Assembly: GCF_008806325.1 (NCBI RefSeq)
Contig: NZ_WACR01000005.1
Coordinates: 62,001 to 126,000, forward strand
Length of the DNA stretch: 64,000 nucleotides
Reading direction: 5' to 3'
From: Salibacter halophilus
Lineage (GTDB): Bacteria; Bacteroidota; Bacteroidia; Flavobacteriales_G; Salibacteraceae
The notes beneath the pieces were generated by a model, which saw only the letters and a list, made by a program, of their open reading frames with translations, did no database searches and was not told the DNA's origin. Shown piece after piece: positions 1-7,795 of the stretch; the first letter of the stretch is position 1; every line of letters starts with the position of its first letter. Position numbers and translations under genes: made by a program.

Positions 1-506
1 TCAATCTGCACGCTGGAGCTGTGTACACTTCACAAAAATCGAAACGTGAATATTTTCAAGCAGGATTAGCCGTTCACAACGCTCTTGAACCAGAAAACTC
101 ATGGTTTGGTCAAACCGCCCAGGTCAACATGCGCTACAGCGTACATGGAAATGCAGCCATTCGATTTTCGCAGGGATTCAATGTAAATCCCGGTATTCGC
201 TATATGAGGCAGGGACCACACCAGGAAATTATGGGCGGAGCTAATCTCGCATTCCACTTCAACGATTCTCCGTTTAAAAATAAAAGCATTGAAGTTGGCC
301 CGTGGTATCGCCATAACGATGCCGCAATCCTCTATGCCGGAGCGCATATTGAAAGATGGAAAATAGGGTTATCGTACGACATCAACATTTCATCGCTGGA
401 AAGAGCAAGTAACAACCGTGGTGCGTGGGAAGTTGCGCTGCTGTACACGATTGAATACATTAAACCGGATCGCAAGAAATTCAAAAATTGTCCAACCTTT
501 TTGTAA
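1..506 (+). CDS. PorP/SprF family T9SS-type membrane protein (3' part)
   Basis: This is the C-terminal part of an outer-membrane beta-barrel protein. The reading frame is open from base 3, so the start lies upstream of the window. The protein alternates polar and aromatic residues as barrel strands do (GLAVHNALEPENSWFGQ, NVNPGIRYMRQGPHQEI, WKIGLSYDINISSL) and ends in the CPTF tail common in PorP/SprF proteins. Family members act with the type IX secretion and gliding machinery or anchor surface proteins. The stop overlaps the start of the next gene by one base (TAATG), so the two are translationally coupled. A PorP followed by an OmpA-type protein is a recurrent Bacteroidota pair. Family call is from motif and context; the exact paralog cannot be named. 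Confidence 0.8.
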   Translation, partial: NLHAGAVYTSQKSKREYFQAGLAVHNALEPENSWFGQTAQVNMRYSVHGNAAIRFSQGFNVNPGIRYMRQGPHQEIMGGANLAFHFNDSPFKNKSIEVGPWYRHNDAAILYAGAHIERWKIGLSYDINISSLERASNNRGAWEVALLYTIEYIKPDRKKFKNCPTFL

Positions 507-2716
507 TGAAAATAAAGTCGCTCATAGGGTTTATCTTTTTGTTGATGCTGCGTAGCAACAGTTTTGGTCAGAGCCCTGATCAATTCCGCGAGCTGGCCGA
601 TGACGCAATCCGTGAGGGCGATCACTACGGTGCTGCGGTGTATTATCAAAAAGCCTTTTTACTAGACAGTCAGAACCTGAGATTCGCTTACAATGCGGGT
701 AAAGCTTTCCGTGAGACAAACGACTACGAAAAGGCAAACGAGCTCTTTTCTCATGTAGTTCAAAAGGACGACATGGATGAATATCCGCTCGCGTTATACT
801 ACCAGGCCGAGATGGAAAAATACAGAGGCAATTACCTGCAGGCCCGCGAATTATTTGAGCAGTACGGAAAGATTTACCGCTACAAATCTGCCTGGCACAC
901 CAAAAAAGCTAAAAAAGAACTGGAGTCCTGTGAATGGGCTTACGAACACCAATTTGACAGCAACAAAGTTGAATTCTACCGCTACGAACACCCTATCAAC
1001 ACGATTTACTCAGAGTTGAGTCCGTGGTTGAGCTACGACTCAACATTCTACTTTGCTGCTCTGCGCTACGACACCGGCTATTCGTGGAGAATTCCGAACG
1101 CTGACAAGAGCTACTTCACTGAGGTTCTGACCGTGGAAAAAGATACCAACGAAGTTTATTCCATTGATGAAGTTGACAACATCAACGAGAGCTTTGTCCA
1201 CACGGCTAATTATTTCTTCGATTCAACATTTGCGGTTGTGACACGCTGCGATGAAAACTGTCATATTTACGCTGCAAAAAAGGAAAATGGCGAATGGACA
1301 TCCTTCGAATACGTGGAGCAACTCAACCGCAGCGGATACGAATCTACCCAGGCATTTCCTGTCATGATCGATGGAAAACGGTATGTGTTTTTCTCGAGCG
1401 ATTTCAGGCGCGGTGAGGGCAAAATGGATATCTGGTACAGCTCGATGATGCCTAATGACAAGTTTTCTCAACCGCAAAACCTCTCGGCTATCAACACGCC
1501 CGGAAATGAAATCACACCTTATTACGACACAGCTCATAAGGCCCTCTATTTCTCCTCAGACTGGCACAATGGGTTTGGCGGACAGGATGTTTTTCGTGTG
1601 ACAGGATTCCCAAATGATCTGTCAGAACCGGAAAACCTCCTCCATCCTATCAACACATCTGTTAATGATTTATACTTCAATAGAAACGATCTTTACGAGA
1701 TGGGCTTTTTGGTATCGAACCGCGAAGGCGGCATGGCGATCAAGAGCAAAACTTGCTGCAACGAGATTTACGGCTTTGAAGAGATCGAAGCTCCTGAAGT
1801 TGAAGAAGAGCCTGTCAAACCCGATACGGTTGAAGAGCCAGATACTAACTTGATTGTGGAGGAAGTACGCAATGAAATCACCCAAAAGCTGATCGACTTA
1901 AAGCTTTTGCCCCTCGAAATGTATTTCCCCAACGACCAGCCCGATAAAAACACCTACGCTACGACAACTGAACAAACCTACTTTGATGTCATAGAAACCT
2001 ACCGAAAAGAACTTTCAACTTATACAGAAAATAACTCGAGTTTTAAGTCTGAATTTTACGACTACTACGTTGTTGACCGCGATGAAATTCTCACCGCTTT
2101 AATGGATACCATTAGCTCGCTGATCGGGAACGGCAAGCGCATTCAGCTAGGTGTACAGGGATACGCCTCTCCTATCGCTTCAAGCAAATACAACCTCAAC
2201 CTGGCCAAAAGGCGAATTCACAGTTTAGTCAACACTATGACCACCGATTCGGTTCTGAACGAAGCCTACAACCGCGGAGATCTACTATTTTATGAAATTC
2301 CGTTTGGCGAGTTTTTCAGCACGGATGAAGTGAGCGATTCTGATAGCAACCAAATAAACTCCGTTTACAGCAACAATGCTGCTCTCGCGCGTAAAGTTTC
2401 CATCAACTGGATCGAGATGAAAGATCAAAGAGTTCAGCTACCCACCTTCCGTTTCAGTGATCCGGTTATCGAAACGTTACCGGTTGATCAAATCACCACA
2501 CAAATCACGAATACCGGTAATGAAACGCTAAAATTCTCTATCGGTCAGAGCCCTGCTAGCATCCGTTTTACCCAGCAGAGCTGGTCGATTCCAGTAAACG
2601 AAACAGCAGAATTGAAAATCGATATCTCTAACCTCAAACCCGGAGTGCACAAAGTGGTATTTAACTCCAACAGCTACTCTGAGAAGCACGAGTTGTTTAT
2701 TAAGGTTTTGGAGTAG
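506..2716 (+). CDS. TPR / PD40 beta-propeller / OmpA-type envelope protein
   Basis: A 736-residue envelope protein, start chosen at the ATG that overlaps the upstream stop. Residues 1-22 form a signal peptide ending SNSFGQS. Residues about 25-140 are TPR-like (NAGKAFRETNDYEKANELF). Residues about 170-420 carry PD40/WD40-like propeller blades (YVFFSSDFRRGEGKMDIWY, ALYFSSDWHNGFGGQDVF). A glutamate/valine-rich linker follows, then an OmpA-like region (GYASPIASSKYNLNLAKRRI) and a C-terminal DUF1573-like Ig fold. This architecture resembles the PorE-like partners of PorP that tie outer-membrane complexes to peptidoglycan, which fits the coupled gene before it. The last 103 bases are repeated at 3940-4042. 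The gene holds three copies of the dispersed GGTCAGADCC motif. Confidence 0.8.
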   Translation: MKIKSLIGFIFLLMLRSNSFGQSPDQFRELADDAIREGDHYGAAVYYQKAFLLDSQNLRFAYNAGKAFRETNDYEKANELFSHVVQKDDMDEYPLALYYQAEMEKYRGNYLQARELFEQYGKIYRYKSAWHTKKAKKELESCEWAYEHQFDSNKVEFYRYEHPINTIYSELSPWLSYDSTFYFAALRYDTGYSWRIPNADKSYFTEVLTVEKDTNEVYSIDEVDNINESFVHTANYFFDSTFAVVTRCDENCHIYAAKKENGEWTSFEYVEQLNRSGYESTQAFPVMIDGKRYVFFSSDFRRGEGKMDIWYSSMMPNDKFSQPQNLSAINTPGNEITPYYDTAHKALYFSSDWHNGFGGQDVFRVTGFPNDLSEPENLLHPINTSVNDLYFNRNDLYEMGFLVSNREGGMAIKSKTCCNEIYGFEEIEAPEVEEEPVKPDTVEEPDTNLIVEEVRNEITQKLIDLKLLPLEMYFPNDQPDKNTYATTTEQTYFDVIETYRKELSTYTENNSSFKSEFYDYYVVDRDEILTALMDTISSLIGNGKRIQLGVQGYASPIASSKYNLNLAKRRIHSLVNTMTTDSVLNEAYNRGDLLFYEIPFGEFFSTDEVSDSDSNQINSVYSNNAALARKVSINWIEMKDQRVQLPTFRFSDPVIETLPVDQITTQITNTGNETLKFSIGQSPASIRFTQQSWSIPVNETAELKIDISNLKPGVHKVVFNSNSYSEKHELFIKVLE

Positions 2717-2717
2717 G
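2615..2717 (+). repeat. Direct repeat, copy 1 (3' end of the OmpA-type gene)
   Basis: These 103 bases, covering the last 34 codons and the stop, recur at 3940-4042 at a constant offset of 1325 bases. I count three differences, and all three are synonymous third positions (GAG/GAA, CAC/CAT, GAG/GAA). Confidence 0.95.
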
Positions 2718-2958
2718 ATCTTAATTTATTCTTTATCTCATATCTCACTAAATCAAAATCACAAAAAGCTCAATAACTCGATATTCTTCTAATTAAAATA
2801 TATAGGATTAATTGTTAAAAAGATAAATGTTGGGTATAATTGTAGCTGTAGAATAGAATATTTTAAAAAATAGTTCAGCTTAAATATTCTATTTAACGAA
2901 CACAAAAACTGAAATTACCCCTATAACTCATTATTTCGATAAGTAAAACCCTATTTCT

Positions 2959-3738
2959 ATGAAAACAACAAAAAGATTTTTCCTGTCCATAGCTATTATA
3001 GTATTGTCGATTCCAACATTCAATAGTTGCAAAAAAGGAGATGGAGATCCATTTATTTCTCTTAGATCGAGAAAGGCAAGAGTTGCCGGAGAATGGACTG
3101 TTGATAGTTGGAATAAACAAACTACTTTTTCAGGTTCTGACATATATGATGGCGAAACTTATACAAGTAACGGTAACTCAAAAACACAAATTAATGGATC
3201 TAGTATTACAATATCTGAGTCAGGCACTGAGTCAGGTCCTACTTCATCAGATAGCTACTCAACTAATGCTACTGGATATATAACAGCTGAAATAACCTTT
3301 AAGAAGGATGGTTCTTTTACAAGAACGTATGATTATAAAAATATGACCTCTACTTATACAACTGGTGGCAACTCAACAACAACAACTTACAATCAGACAA
3401 TCAAAGAAACCGGAACCTGGAATTTTCTTGGAGGAGTTGAAGACGAGTTTAAAAATAAAGAAAGAATCATATTGAATATTATTGAAGTTAATTCAACATA
3501 TAATTACACTGATACTGATGGCTATACTGGCGATGGATACGACACGGAATCATTTGCCAATGGTGAATCTACTGAAGTTTGGCAACTAACTACTTTAAGA
3601 CATAAAGAAATGGAGTTAGAAGCTGAAATTGGAAATTCCACCTCCTACAATTCAACTGATAAATGGGGAGGAAATGTATATACGAATACTGGATCATCAT
3701 CAGAAAACGGTATAATTGAAGGGACTCTCAAGCAATAA
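2959..3738 (+). CDS. Predicted lipoprotein of unknown function
   Basis: A 259-residue protein with a lipoprotein signal peptide (hydrophobic residues 8-21, lipobox FNSC with Cys 24 followed by KKG). The mature part starts GEWTVDSWNKQ, a pattern seen in lipocalin-like Bacteroidota lipoproteins, and is very rich in Ser, Thr, Asn, Gly and Tyr, with many short T/S/N runs. No catalytic motif is visible. It stands alone between the two 103-base direct repeats in an AT-rich stretch unlike the flanking genes, so I infer it was inserted there as cargo. About 240 bases upstream are AT-rich and hold no recognisable gene. Confidence 0.7.
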   Translation: MKTTKRFFLSIAIIVLSIPTFNSCKKGDGDPFISLRSRKARVAGEWTVDSWNKQTTFSGSDIYDGETYTSNGNSKTQINGSSITISESGTESGPTSSDSYSTNATGYITAEITFKKDGSFTRTYDYKNMTSTYTTGGNSTTTTYNQTIKETGTWNFLGGVEDEFKNKERIILNIIEVNSTYNYTDTDGYTGDGYDTESFANGESTEVWQLTTLRHKEMELEAEIGNSTSYNSTDKWGGNVYTNTGSSSENGIIEGTLKQ

Positions 3739-4186
3739 TTGTTTGTATACTTTGCTGTGAAAATTTTAGTTATTTCTAGCATCTTATAATTATTTCCAGT
3801 TCTATTGGAAATGATTAAACCTCAAAAGCACCAAATCGAAATTTAGTTTCGATTTGATGTTATTTATGTACTCTATAGCCATAATAGCAATTTACAAAAT
3901 CCGATTTCTATTTTTTTAAGTTGAAGCTTTACATGATGTAAAATCGATATCTCTAACCTCAAACCCGGAGTGCACAAAGTGGTATTTAACTCCAACAGCT
4001 ACTCTGAAAAGCATGAATTGTTTATTAAGGTTTTGGAGTAGGTATAGTAGTTTAGTTGTTAAAATTAACTATATTAGTTAAAGACTAAACAATTAGATAT
4101 TAGAATACTTCATTAAACTTCCCGTATTAAGATTATGTTCCTTTAGCCCCATTAGAAATAGCTAAGGCCTTAATAAAGTAGGTTTC
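3739..4186. other. AT-rich gap with a gene-end remnant
   Basis: No gene start is supported here. The stretch contains the second copy of the 103-base repeat (3940-4042), a displaced 3' end of the OmpA-type gene with no start and no upstream coding sequence. The rest is AT-rich and I see no other feature. Confidence 0.6.
3940..4042 (+). pseudogene. Direct repeat, copy 2: displaced gene 3' end
   Basis: Copy of 2615-2717 with three synonymous differences, still in frame to the same TAG stop. The sequence before it (3901-3939) is unrelated to the OmpA-type gene, so it cannot be expressed as part of that protein. The synonymous pattern means this tail diverged while under coding selection, before or outside its present place. 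Confidence 0.85.
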
Positions 4187-4753
4187 ATGAATTACGATCC
4201 CAATAAACATCACCGAAGATCCATCCGATTAAAAGGATACGATTACAGCAAGAAAGGGCTATATTTCATTACCCTCTGCTGCCAGGATAGGAGCTCTTTT
4301 TTTGGGGAGATTGACAATGGTGAAAATAGATTGAACAAAGCTGGAGAAATCGTGAAAGAAGAATGGGAGAAAACACCTCTAATTCGAGAAAACACAGCTC
4401 TTCATGAATACATCATAATGCCCAATCATTTTCACGCCATTATTGAAATCTTATTTTCAAAAAATCACGAAGAAAACATAGGTGAATTCAAATCACCATC
4501 TCAAACAATCGGGGCGATAATTCGCGGATTTAAAGGAGCAAGCACGAAAAGGATTAAGGAATTATATTTTTCTGAAAATCAAAGTACGTGCGAATCGCAA
4601 TTCGCCCCAAAGCATTTCTCCCCAACGGATAAAATCTGGCAGCGCAATTACTACGAGAGCATTATTCGAAACGAAAAATCATATTATAACATCAGCAGAT
4701 ATATCAGAAATAATCCAGCCAATTGGGAAAAGGATAAATTTAATCATCGATAA
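4187..4753 (+). CDS. REP-associated tyrosine transposase (RAYT, Y1_Tnp family)
   Basis: A 188-residue single-strand transposase of the IS200/IS605-like Y1 family. The N-terminal block (RRSIRLKGYDYSKKGLYFIT, then LCCQD) and the HUH motif in MPNHFHAII are diagnostic, and the WQRNYYESIIR block supplies the likely catalytic Tyr. RAYT proteins are usually single-copy domesticated enzymes that bind and move short REP palindromes. Here the REP hairpins lie directly downstream (4760-4780 and 4835-4855), and a REP-like hairpin lies inside the coding sequence at 4590-4605. Length and motifs are complete, so it may be active. The last 14 codons belong to a 75-base tandem repeat. Confidence 0.92.
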   Translation: MNYDPNKHHRRSIRLKGYDYSKKGLYFITLCCQDRSSFFGEIDNGENRLNKAGEIVKEEWEKTPLIRENTALHEYIIMPNHFHAIIEILFSKNHEENIGEFKSPSQTIGAIIRGFKGASTKRIKELYFSENQSTCESQFAPKHFSPTDKIWQRNYYESIIRNEKSYYNISRYIRNNPANWEKDKFNHR

Positions 4754-4759
4754 TAGAAC

Positions 4760-4780
4760 GGGCGAATTGCCATTCGCCCC
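4760..4780 (+). repeat. REP hairpin 1
   Basis: Perfect 8-bp stem GGGCGAAT / ATTCGCCC with a TGCC loop, 6 bases after the RAYT stop. Confidence 0.85.
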
Positions 4781-4834
4781 ATCTATAATCCAGCTGATTG
4801 AGGAAAAATATATTTAATCATCCATAATCGCCAA

Positions 4835-4855
4835 GGGCGAATCGCTATTCGCCCC
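4835..4855 (+). repeat. REP hairpin 2
   Basis: Same perfect 8-bp stem GGGCGAAT / ATTCGCCC, here with a CGCT loop. The stem is kept exactly while the loop and flanks differ from hairpin 1. Confidence 0.85.
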
Positions 4856-4872
4856 ATCTAATTAAATAATTT

Positions 4873-4888
4873 ATCGTAATATTGCGAT
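4873..4888. promoter_or_regulatory. Predicted ArsR operator
   Basis: ATCGTAATATTGCGAT is a 16-bp palindrome broken at a single base pair, ending 14 bases before the arsR ATG. ArsR-family repressors bind imperfect dyads over their own promoter and release them on binding arsenite, so this site probably controls the operon 4903-8845. Confidence 0.7.
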
Positions 4889-4902
4889 TAAACAATATAA
4901 CG

Positions 4903-5226
4903 ATGGGAGTAACACGTACTGATCTCTTCACTGAAGAACAAAACGAATTGGCCAAAATTGCCAGGATATTAGGACATCCCGCTCGGATTGCGATTGTTCA
5001 GCATCTGGCAAGAATCAATGCCTGTATCAACAGTGACCTGGTGCAGGAATTAGGATTGGCTCAGGCTACAATTAGTCAGCACCTGAAGGAACTCAAGAAT
5101 GTGGGAATCATTCAGGGAACTGTAGAAGGATCTTCTATGAGCTACTGCATCAACCCAACGAAATGGAACGAATGTAAAGACCTACTCACAGGTCTGTTTG
5201 ATGAATACAAAAATGAATGTTGTTAA
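4903..5226 (+). CDS. arsR: ArsR family transcriptional repressor
   Basis: A 107-residue winged-helix regulator. I chose the ATG at 4903 over the in-frame TTG at 4882, because the TTG lies inside the predicted operator and has no family support. The helix-turn-helix is LGLAQATISQHLKELKNVGI, preceded by the typical ILGHPARIAIVQHL. Cysteines in NACIN, SYCIN, NECKD and the terminal NECC could bind As(III) or Sb(III); which ones do cannot be told by eye. First gene of the arsenic cluster; arsM starts 11 bases after its stop. Confidence 0.9.
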   Translation: MGVTRTDLFTEEQNELAKIARILGHPARIAIVQHLARINACINSDLVQELGLAQATISQHLKELKNVGIIQGTVEGSSMSYCINPTKWNECKDLLTGLFDEYKNECC

Positions 5227-5237
5227 AATAAAATAAC

Positions 5238-6125
5238 ATGAATAAATCAGAGGAATTAAAAGAGACAGTCCGCAAAAAATACAGCGAAATAGCTGAACAG
5301 GATAAAGCTGAAAATCAATCTTCCTGCTGCGGAGCGGACGGAACTTCTCAAAAAGTGTACAACATCATGACAGATGACTACACAAAAATAGACGGCTATA
5401 ATGAAGAAGCTGATCTCGGACTGGGATGCGGACTCCCAACTCAGTTTGCCCAAATCAAAGAAGGTGACACGGTCATCGATTTGGGTTCAGGTGCCGGAAA
5501 TGACTGTTTTGTGGCTCGCCACGAAACGGGTGATAAAGGAAAAGTCATCGGAATTGATTTCACTGATGCGATGATCACTAAAGCACGTGCAAATGCTGAA
5601 AAGCTGGGCTACAACAATGTGGAGTTCAGGCAGGGTGATATCGAAGATATGCCGGTCAATGATAACGTTGCTGATGTTATCGTGAGCAACTGTGTGCTCA
5701 ACCTAGTTCCCGATAAGCAAAAAGTGATTCAGGAAATTCACCGTACGCTCAAGCCGGGCGGACACTTCAGCATATCGGATATCGTGCTCGTTGGCGAACT
5801 CCCTGAAGAGCTGCGCAATGATGCTGAAATGTATGCCGGTTGTATTGGCGGTGCAATTCAAAAGGACGACTACCTCGGCCATATCAAAGAAGCCGGATTT
5901 GAAAATATCACGATCCAAAAAGAAAAGACCATCACCATTCCCGATGATATTCTTTCAAAATACCTCAGCAACGAGAAAATGGAAGAATTCAAAAATGGTG
6001 ACATCGGAATTTTCAGCATTACTGTTTTTGCTCAAAAAGCCGGAGCTGAAAAGAAAAAAGTAAATATGGCCACGGCCGGTGATGCTGCACAATCAGAATG
6101 CACTCCGGGTGGTGGTTGCTGCTAG
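5238..6125 (+). CDS. arsM: Arsenite S-adenosylmethionine methyltransferase
   Basis: A 295-residue cytoplasmic enzyme that methylates As(III) with S-adenosylmethionine. The SAM-binding motif I is VIDLGSGAGNDC. Cysteines in LGCGLPT (about residue 63), SNCVLNL (about 152) and AGCIGGA (about 202) match the three arsenic-binding Cys of characterised ArsM enzymes. More Cys pairs occur near the N terminus (SSCCGADG) and at the C terminus (GGGCC). It sits second in the operon after arsR and before the phosphatase-like gene, so the cell appears both to methylate and to export arsenic. Confidence 0.92.
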   Translation: MNKSEELKETVRKKYSEIAEQDKAENQSSCCGADGTSQKVYNIMTDDYTKIDGYNEEADLGLGCGLPTQFAQIKEGDTVIDLGSGAGNDCFVARHETGDKGKVIGIDFTDAMITKARANAEKLGYNNVEFRQGDIEDMPVNDNVADVIVSNCVLNLVPDKQKVIQEIHRTLKPGGHFSISDIVLVGELPEELRNDAEMYAGCIGGAIQKDDYLGHIKEAGFENITIQKEKTITIPDDILSKYLSNEKMEEFKNGDIGIFSITVFAQKAGAEKKKVNMATAGDAAQSECTPGGGCC

Positions 6126-6133
6126 TTGATTTT

Positions 6134-6763
6134 ATGTCACAGTCAGATCCAAATCATAAACTGAAGTTATTTACAGAATCACTCAACGATTCTGAAATCA
6201 AATCATCTCGAATTGAGCGGCTCAACTCTATAGCTGAGTCGCTCAGTTCTGTTTACAGGCAAGATGATACACTGAACCTGAATTTCATCTGCACCCACAA
6301 CTCAAGGCGTAGTCAGCTCGCTCAGGTTTGGATGCACAATTTCAGTCGGTTATTCCATCTCAACATCCACTCCTACTCAAGCGGAACTGAGATCACACAG
6401 GTTCATCCTAACATACTGAGTGTTCTTGAGGAATCAGGGTTTGAAGTTGAAAAGAGCCGGGAGACAAATAATAATCCACGTTACAAACTGAACTTTTCTG
6501 AAACCAAAGGTTCTATTCTGCTGTTTTCAAAGTCGATCGATGATCAATCACTTCCCAAAAAGTTTGTTGCTATCTCTACTTGTTCTCAGGCAGATGAAAA
6601 TTGCCCGTTTATCCCACAAGCCAGTATGCGATTTTCGCTCACTTATGATGATCCCGGAAAGTACGATGGCTCTGACCGTGAAATTGAAGCTTACAGACTA
6701 ACCAATAAACAGATAGCTACAGAATTAAAATACTTAACACATAAACTAATTAGTGATGAGTGA
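6134..6763 (+). CDS. Low-molecular-weight phosphatase fold, probable arsenate reductase
   Basis: A 209-residue protein with the phosphatase/arsenate reductase loop FICTHNSRRS, a CX5R motif, near residue 55, and a later Asp-Pro pair in YDDPGKYDG that matches the general-acid loop of the low-molecular-weight phosphatase family. Start chosen at ATG 6134, because the longer frame from 6098 would run into the end of arsM. Within an ars operon the likely role is reduction of arsenate to arsenite for ACR3. The alternative is a true protein tyrosine phosphatase. Its stop overlaps the ACR3 start by 8 bases, a sign of coupled translation. Confidence 0.8.
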   Translation: MSQSDPNHKLKLFTESLNDSEIKSSRIERLNSIAESLSSVYRQDDTLNLNFICTHNSRRSQLAQVWMHNFSRLFHLNIHSYSSGTEITQVHPNILSVLEESGFEVEKSRETNNNPRYKLNFSETKGSILLFSKSIDDQSLPKKFVAISTCSQADENCPFIPQASMRFSLTYDDPGKYDGSDREIEAYRLTNKQIATELKYLTHKLISDE

Positions 6764-7790
6764 CGAAAAAAGCGGTATTGGCTTTTTTGAAAAATACCTA
6801 ACCGTTTGGGTCTTGATTTGTATTGTGATTGGCGTAGCAATAGGATCGCTATTTGAAGAGAAAATAGCTGTTATTTCTTCCTGGAACATTGCACATGTCA
6901 ATATCCCTGTTGCCATTTTAGTTTGGATGATGATTTTCCCTATGATGGTTCAAATCGATTTTTCATCCCTCAAAAAATCAGGTAGGAACATCAAAGGTCT
7001 TAGCCTCACCGTTATTGTGAACTGGTTGATAAAACCATTTACTATGGCCTTTTTCGCCTGGCTCTTTTTCGATAATCTCTTCAATGCATTTATAACTCCT
7101 CAACAGGCTGATGAATACATAGCCGGAGCAATCATATTGGGAGCTGCTCCCTGTACAGCAATGGTGTTTGTATGGTCTTATTTATCGGGAGGAGACCCAA
7201 ACTACACGCTCGTTCAGGTTTCAATCAACGACCTTATTTTACTCGTTGCTTTTATACCTATTGTTCAATTTCTACTTGGAATTACCGATTTTCAAATTCC
7301 GTTCGATGTACTCACTACTTCTGTAATCGTATTTGTTGTGATCCCCTTAATAGCTGGATACCTAACAAACAAGTATCTCATCAGGCGAAAAGGAAGAAAA
7401 TGGTTCAATGAAAGGTTTTTGCCAGCTTTAAAGCCCGTTTCCATAATAGCTGTACTAACTACTCTTCTCCTTCTTTTTTCCTTTCAGGGAGAAACAATTC
7501 TCAATAAGCCGGGACACATTTTACTTATTGCAATACCTTTAACCATTCAAACCTATTTTATCTTTTTTCTTACCTGGTTTGCAGGAAAGTTTTGGAAATT
7601 ACCTTACCGTATTTGTGCACCAGCTTCAATGATCGGATCCAGTAATTTCTTTGAGTTGGCAGTGGCTGTATCTATCGCTATTTTCGGACTCAATTCAGGT
7701 GCAGCCCTGACCACAGTTGTAGGAGTTTTAATTGAGGTTCCTATAATGTTGTCATTGGTTCAAATTGCCAAGCACTGGAAATACGAGTAG
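6756..7790 (+). CDS. ACR3 family arsenite efflux transporter
   Basis: A 344-residue inner-membrane protein with about ten hydrophobic segments. The ACR3 signature GAAPCTAMVFVWSYL contains the conserved transport Cys, followed by the second block SINDLILL; near the end, MIGSSNFFELAVAVSIAIFG is the other conserved half. It exports arsenite using the proton motive force. ATG 6756 was preferred to the GTG one codon earlier. Fourth gene of the ars operon, 5 bases before the flavoprotein. Confidence 0.93.
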   Translation: MSDEKSGIGFFEKYLTVWVLICIVIGVAIGSLFEEKIAVISSWNIAHVNIPVAILVWMMIFPMMVQIDFSSLKKSGRNIKGLSLTVIVNWLIKPFTMAFFAWLFFDNLFNAFITPQQADEYIAGAIILGAAPCTAMVFVWSYLSGGDPNYTLVQVSINDLILLVAFIPIVQFLLGITDFQIPFDVLTTSVIVFVVIPLIAGYLTNKYLIRRKGRKWFNERFLPALKPVSIIAVLTTLLLLFSFQGETILNKPGHILLIAIPLTIQTYFIFFLTWFAGKFWKLPYRICAPASMIGSSNFFELAVAVSIAIFGLNSGAALTTVVGVLIEVPIMLSLVQIAKHWKYE

Positions 7791-7795
7791 AAATC

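Larger units (their letters stand above)
4711..4860 (+). repeat. 75-bp tandem duplication carrying REP elements
   Basis: Two consecutive units of exactly 75 bases, 4711-4785 and 4786-4860, both begin TAATCCAGC and end GCCCCATCTA. The first unit includes the C-terminal codons of the RAYT gene; the second is its diverged copy outside the gene. Each unit carries one REP hairpin. Confidence 0.9.

Noticed and set aside
6098-6133. Upstream start for the phosphatase/arsenate reductase gene
   Set aside because: It would overlap the Cys-rich end of arsM and add a sequence (HSGWWLLLVDF) with no family support; ATG 6134 is better.
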